A stretch of DNA of 9,403 bases, taken from positions 174,127 through 183,529 of the forward strand of contig NZ_JIBO01000010.1 of NCBI RefSeq assembly GCF_000688655.1, given 5' to 3'. Made by a program: the position numbers and the translations under genes. The stretch is from Lonsdalea quercina subsp. quercina (GTDB lineage Bacteria; Pseudomonadota; Gammaproteobacteria; Enterobacterales; Enterobacteriaceae). This document shows positions 6,839-9,403 of this stretch, one piece after another. The notes beneath the pieces were generated by a model. That model was not told where the DNA came from and ran no database searches. It saw nothing but the letters and a program-made list of their open reading frames with translations. The number at the start of each line of letters is the position of its first letter. Position 1 is the stretch's first letter.

Positions 6839-7358
6839 AAGAAAATGGGTAAAGCGGTGGCGAGGGGAGATGTCGACTTGTCTTCCTGTTGGTAATGACG
6901 TAACCGATGAGGGGGCAGATGTATCGGGAACGCGTTGATATTGGGGGGGCGGGAGATTAACCGGCGGTCTCTGGCGCGGGATAACTTCCATTTCATCCCC
7001 GGCGACGAGAACAGCCGCGAAAACCATCAGCAGGTCGTTTTCACGTTTTGTGAAACCGATGTCGGCACCATCTGTCCGCGCGCTATCTTAAGTTGTTGCT
7101 CTTATTTATTCACGGCGCCGACCGCCTAAAACGGATCATCTATCGCCTGGAAGGCGAGGTCGATGAACTAAACACGGTCATGACACGGCAAAGTTTTCTG
7201 TATGAGCATGGGCAATCGCGTTCTTTGCAGAATAGTGATGCGCTGATTCGTCCTATGTTTTCACGTGTGCTGTGGCTGGCTGATTAGCGGACAGGGATGA
7301 CATCTTGGCTTGCCGGTTGTGCCAGCCTATTAACGTTTATCTCGTACTGAAACCTTTA
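6839..7358. other. Long intergenic region; possible gene remnant at 7054-7287 (+)
   Basis: No confident gene is present in this 520-bp stretch. The best candidate is an open frame on the plus strand from the stop at 7051-7053 to the TAG at 7285-7287, 77 codons. From about 7110 its codon choice looks coding-like, with a charged, helical reading (RLKRIIYRLEGEVDEL, then VMTRQSFLYEHG). It has no ATG at its beginning (the first usable start is TTG at 7093) and no ribosome site, so it may be the tail of a decayed gene. I do not recognise the protein. E. coli carries other genes on this side of lysO (aqpZ, ybjD, ybjX, macAB); the reading is not obviously any of them. Confidence 0.25.
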
Positions 7359-7387
7359 TTGCATCAACTCACCTTGCTTAATATAAA
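7359..7387 (+). promoter_or_regulatory. Secondary promoter candidate upstream of the 7538 gene
   Basis: TTGCAT (7359-7364) and TATAAA (7382-7387) are 17 bp apart. The -10 matches 5 of 6 bases but the -35 only 3 of 6. The region is AT-rich, so a chance match is possible. It would add a leader of about 145 bases. Confidence 0.3.
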
Positions 7388-7434
7388 GAAATTTCGGATT
7401 AAATTTATTATTTCACATCAAGGCCCAATGTTTT

Positions 7435-7463
7435 TTTACAGGAGAAGGGAAAGTCATTATAAT
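7435..7463 (+). promoter_or_regulatory. Near-consensus sigma-70 promoter of the 7538 gene
   Basis: TTTACA (7435-7440, 5 of 6 bases) and a perfect TATAAT (7458-7463) are separated by the ideal 17 bp. Transcription would start near 7470, leaving a leader of about 68 bases. This is the best promoter match in the window and implies that the unrecognised gene downstream is expressed. Confidence 0.75.
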
Positions 7464-7537
7464 CCCGCCGATTTTTTTTGTTCCTGTTTTATATAAAACT
7501 TCATTTCACTAAAGCAGAAAAATAAGGATATGTTTTG

Positions 7538-8329
7538 ATGGAAAATGCAAAGGCGATAATCTCTTCTCGGCCCATCTTTATTTCCCGTCCCGGCATTGCC
7601 AGTAGTCTAGGTGCATTTATTGCGGGTTTGTTAATATTGTGTGGTGCTTTGTTGTTTGCTAAAAGCGAAGTGCCTGATATTTATCGTGACTACATCATCA
7701 ATAAAAGCCCATTGGTCATCGAGAATTCGGATATTTCCAACGGGGAATGCCGAATGAAATACAGCATCACATTTTGCTCTGCGGATGTAAAATATAAGTA
7801 TAAAAATGAAAATCATGCTTCAAAGATTAATATCCTGTTTCTGGATCTTTCTCGCGGCAATTACACAACGGATGTCGTTATCTCGTCTGAGCATCCTGAA
7901 TTAGCGACGCTAACGCTGGGATTAGACAAGTTGAATAACCGAATTATCGCCGCTGGCGGGCTTATCGGTGCTTTACTTATTCTGGCTGCTCTAAGCTTAA
8001 TTAACAGCGTGAAGTTTTTTCGTGCCGGCCGCCGAGCGAAATGTTTGTCGGAATTAACGCTCGTTCCTGTCGAGACAGACGAGATCAGAAAATTGCTTTT
8101 CATACGAGTGCTGCCGTATACCTATATCGGCGAAGATAAAAAGAAAATTAAACTGGCGAGTCTGCTGAAGAGAAACGAACAACCTATTTATCTGGACGAC
8201 AGTAAGAAACGAGCGTGGGCGGTCTTACTAAAAGAAGCCAATATTCCTGTTTTACTCGATGACCGTTTGATGCGACTAGAGCTGAGCGATGAAGAGCGCG
8301 AATCACTTCGCGCCGCGTTCGCAGGCTGA
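7538..8329 (+). CDS. Unrecognised inner-membrane protein with two membrane segments
   Basis: I do not recognise this 263-residue protein. Its layout is a short basic N-terminus (residues 1-20), a membrane segment (about 22-42), a loop of about 93 residues, a second membrane segment (about 136-158), a basic stop (KFFRAGRRAK) and a C-terminal domain of about 100 residues. The positive-inside rule puts both ends in the cytoplasm and the loop in the periplasm. Cys71 and Cys80 in the loop could form a disulfide. The C-terminal domain is charged and ends in an acidic helix (LSDEERESLRAAF). AAGGA (7524-7528) lies 9 bases before the chosen ATG; an in-frame TTG directly before it is less likely. The gene is more AT-rich than its neighbours, which suggests a lineage-specific or acquired gene. 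It looks loosely like DUF3592-type two-segment proteins, but that is only a resemblance in layout. Confidence 0.85.
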   Translation: MENAKAIISSRPIFISRPGIASSLGAFIAGLLILCGALLFAKSEVPDIYRDYIINKSPLVIENSDISNGECRMKYSITFCSADVKYKYKNENHASKINILFLDLSRGNYTTDVVISSEHPELATLTLGLDKLNNRIIAAGGLIGALLILAALSLINSVKFFRAGRRAKCLSELTLVPVETDEIRKLLFIRVLPYTYIGEDKKKIKLASLLKRNEQPIYLDDSKKRAWAVLLKEANIPVLLDDRLMRLELSDEERESLRAAFAG

Positions 8330-8410
8330 TCGCACATAATGCTTTCTGTCGTCGCTATTAACCGAGTGAGGTGACTTGTTGGGTTAATAAGCCTCTGCGG
8401 TAGATAAGAT

Positions 8411-8441
8411 AAAAAGGCTGGTCACCTCGATGACCAGCCTT
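8411..8441 (-). terminator. Rho-independent terminator of cspD
   Basis: AAGGCTGGTCA (8414-8424) and TGACCAGCCTT (8431-8441) form a perfect 11-bp stem with a 6-base loop. On the minus strand it is followed by a TTTTT run (8415-8411, partly inside the stem) and further T-rich sequence. It lies 46 bases after the cspD stop. On the plus strand there is no T-tract, so it is not a clear terminator for the gene ending at 8329. Confidence 0.88.
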
Positions 8442-8487
8442 GGAGCAAGATTCTCGGGCGCGACAATGCGCCACACCCAGCCAGTTG

Positions 8488-8709
8488 TTAGGCCACCGGT
8501 TCGTTAATGAATGGCACAACCAGGCTGGCATGATTGCCTTTCGGTCCCTGGTGCACACTGTAATTTACCACTTGGCCAGCTTTCAAAGTGCGGTAGCCGT
8601 CCATCTGAATGGTTGAGTAGTGTGCAAAAATGTCTTCCCCTCCGCCCTCGGGGCAAATAAAACCAAAGCCTTTGGCGTTATTGAACCATTTAACAGTACC
8701 CGTCTCCAT
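8488..8709 (-). CDS. cspD: CspD, cold-shock-domain inhibitor of DNA replication
   Basis: Single cold-shock domain of 73 residues (E. coli CspD has 74). In E. coli CspD is made in stationary phase and starvation rather than cold, binds single-stranded DNA as a dimer and inhibits replication; it is degraded by Lon. The RNA/DNA-binding motifs are both present: KGFGFI (RNP1, residues 13-18) and DIFAHY (RNP2, residues 26-31). GGGEDIFAHYSTIQMDGYRT and HQGPKGNHAS separate it from the CspA group and match CspD. The ATG at 8709 has GGAG 4 bases and AAGGA 11 bases upstream. The tail (NYSVHQ, then VVPFINEPVA) differs most from E. coli. It is divergent from clpS, the conserved enterobacterial arrangement. 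Confidence 0.96.
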   Translation of the reverse strand: METGTVKWFNNAKGFGFICPEGGGEDIFAHYSTIQMDGYRTLKAGQVVNYSVHQGPKGNHASLVVPFINEPVA

Positions 8710-8769
8710 ACATCTCCATCCTTCGTAAGCGTTTTTTTACGGTGGGGTTATTGGTTAAGGTAAAATAAA

Positions 8770-8790
8770 ATCGATTAAAGATTAATCAAT
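8770..8790 (-). other. AU-rich hairpin in the cspD leader
   Basis: In the cspD transcript, AUUGAUUAA (8790-8782) can pair with UUAAUCGAU (8778-8770) over all nine positions, one as a U:G pair, around a 3-base loop. A U-rich stretch follows. The stem is weak because it has few G:C pairs. It may affect stability or translation, or simply reflect AT-rich sequence. Confidence 0.3.
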
Positions 8791-8799
8791 TTCAGTAGG

Positions 8800-8827
8800 A
8801 TTCTATTTAAATTGCCGGGGTCGTCAA
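8800..8827 (-). promoter_or_regulatory. Strong sigma-70 promoter of cspD
   Basis: On the minus strand TTGACG (8827-8822) and TAGAAT (8805-8800) each match at 5 of 6 bases with a 16-bp spacer. Transcription would start near 8794, with an AT-rich leader of about 85 bases. A good housekeeping-type promoter for a stationary-phase gene suggests control by other factors or after transcription. Confidence 0.7.
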
Positions 8828-8956
8828 GCGCGATGGGGTGGGCGGCGCGTCGGCGTCGCCAAACTTTGATTTGGGTAACGGAATAGAGGTAAAGACTATG
8901 CCTATTGCAGAAATGGGTTGATGTACTTTAGTTGCCGGGTGATTTTGGTCTGGCAA

Positions 8957-8965
8957 TGGTAAAAT
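8957..8965 (+). promoter_or_regulatory. Extended -10 promoter candidate for clpS-clpA
   Basis: TGG followed by TAAAAT (8960-8965, 5 of 6 bases) forms an extended -10 element, which can work without a strong -35; none is visible at 17 bp. Transcription would start near 8972, giving a leader of about 60 bases that begins just before the inverted repeat at 8980-8998. Confidence 0.4.
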
Positions 8966-8979
8966 AAAAAACAGACGTG

Positions 8980-9017
8980 CTACTGTTAGGTACAGTAGAC
9001 CAGGGCAAGATACAGTA
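8980..9017 (+). repeat. Inverted repeat plus a third copy of one arm, upstream of clpS
   Basis: CTACTGT (8980-8986) and ACAGTAG (8992-8998) form a perfect 7-bp inverted repeat with a 5-base gap. TACAGTA occurs again at 9011-9017, exactly 20 bp after its copy at 8991-8997. The layout could be a leader hairpin or a repressor operator with sites on one face of the helix. It is not a LexA box, because CTGT and ACAG are 5 rather than 8 bases apart. Confidence 0.55.
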
Positions 9018-9033
9018 AAGATTTGGAAAAAAG

Positions 9034-9354
9034 ATGGGAAATCATAGTACGTGGTCGCACACTGAGGACCAGACTAAGGCTCGGCATGCCGAAGCGTTGC
9101 AGCCGCCGTCCATGTATAACGTGGTACTCAATAACGACGATTACACGCCGATGGAATTTGTTATTGACGTACTGCAAAAGTTTTTTTCTTATGATATCGA
9201 ACGTGCAACGCAACTGATGCTTACGGTTCATTACCAGGGAAAGGCCATCTGCGGCGTCTATAGCGCTGAAGTTGCAGAAACCAAGGCCGATCAGGTTAAT
9301 CGTTATGCTAAAGATAACGAGCATCCGTTGCTATGTACGCTGGAAAAAGCCTGA
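9034..9354 (+). CDS. clpS: ClpS, N-degron adaptor of the ClpAP protease
   Basis: Adaptor that binds proteins with destabilising N-terminal residues (Leu, Phe, Tyr, Trp) and hands them to ClpA for degradation. It has 106 residues, as in E. coli. The flexible N-terminal extension (1-25), needed to engage ClpA, differs from E. coli in sequence but not in length. The N-degron pocket residues are all kept: Asn34, Asp35, Asp36, Thr38, Met40 and His66. [19 protein letters not shown] and HYQGKAICG are the family core. A weak purine-rich ribosome site (GGAAAAAAG) precedes the ATG at 9034. It is the first gene of clpS-clpA and divergent from cspD. Confidence 0.97.
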   Translation: MGNHSTWSHTEDQTKARHAEALQPPSMYNVVLNNDDYTPMEFVIDVLQKFFSYDIERATQLMLTVHYQGKAICGVYSAEVAETKADQVNRYAKDNEHPLLCTLEKA

Positions 9355-9383
9355 TTTAAGGCAATATATTGGGGGAGGTGCCT

Positions 9384-9403
9384 ATGCTCAATCAAGAACT
9401 GGA
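9384..9403 (+). CDS. clpA: ClpA, ATPase subunit of ClpAP (5' end only)
   Basis: Only six full codons are in the window, reading MLNQEL, which is the exact start of E. coli ClpA. A very strong ribosome site (GGAGG, 9374-9378) sits 5 bases before the ATG. The gap to the clpS stop is 29 bp, and clpS-clpA is a conserved pair. ClpA is the AAA+ unfoldase that feeds substrates, including those brought by ClpS, into ClpP. The call rests on the start peptide and position. Confidence 0.9.

Noticed and set aside
6763..6996. N-terminal extension of lysO by 78 codons
   Set aside because: The extension is basic and proline-rich, not conserved in the family, and would precede the normal membrane start. The ATG at 6762 has a good ribosome site and gives the family length.
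7274..7327. GGCTGGC and GCCAGCC arms as a terminator
   Set aside because: The arms are only 7 bp with about 40 bases between them and no T-tract follows.
8983..8995. CTGT...ACAG upstream of clpS as a LexA (SOS) box
   Set aside because: LexA needs CTGT and ACAG separated by 8 bases; here there are 5.

Overview
The window is a piece of a gamma-proteobacterial (order Enterobacterales) chromosome. Its proteins match by eye the E. coli K-12 products RlmC, ArtJ, ArtM, ArtQ, ArtI, ArtP, YbjQ, AmiD, LysO, CspD, ClpS and ClpA, and they lie in the E. coli order. Several blocks that separate these genes in E. coli are missing (ybjP; ybjS-ybjT-ltaE-poxB-hcr-hcp; aqpZ-ybjD-ybjX-macAB). This compact version would fit a soft-rot or plant-associated enterobacterium (Pectobacteriaceae such as Pectobacterium, Dickeya or Brenneria). 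The family-level call is an inference; no genus can be fixed from the sequence alone.

Layout: the 3' end of rlmC (+) meets artJ (-) head to tail-end, with a perfect hairpin between them. artJ is its own transcription unit, with a tandem pair of ARG boxes over its promoter. It is followed upstream by the artPIQM operon (all -, read artP>artI>artQ>artM), closed by a clear rho-independent terminator. Together these encode a complete arginine ABC importer: two periplasmic binding proteins (ArtI, ArtJ), two permeases (ArtQ, ArtM) and an ATPase (ArtP). A second tandem pair of ARG-like boxes lies on the artP start codon. It explains a curious repeated start, MSIQLLR followed by MSIQLNS.

A divergent intergenic region leads to ybjQ-amiD (+). 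amiD converges with almost no gap on lysO (-), the lysine exporter. Then come about 770 bp without a confident gene, and an AT-rich gene (+) for an unrecognised protein with two membrane segments, preceded by a near-consensus sigma-70 promoter. This stretch between lysO and cspD is the least explained part of the window.

The right end is conserved: cspD (-), with a strong promoter and a terminator, is divergent from clpS (+), the N-degron adaptor. The first codons of clpA follow. The cspD-clpS intergenic region holds an inverted repeat with a third copy of one arm about two helical turns away.

The window shows no CRISPR array, insertion sequence, tRNA, rRNA or prophage gene, and I see no new defence or mobile system. 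The items most worth following are the ArgR operator layout, the unassigned two-membrane-segment gene with its AT-rich surroundings, and the repeats upstream of clpS.
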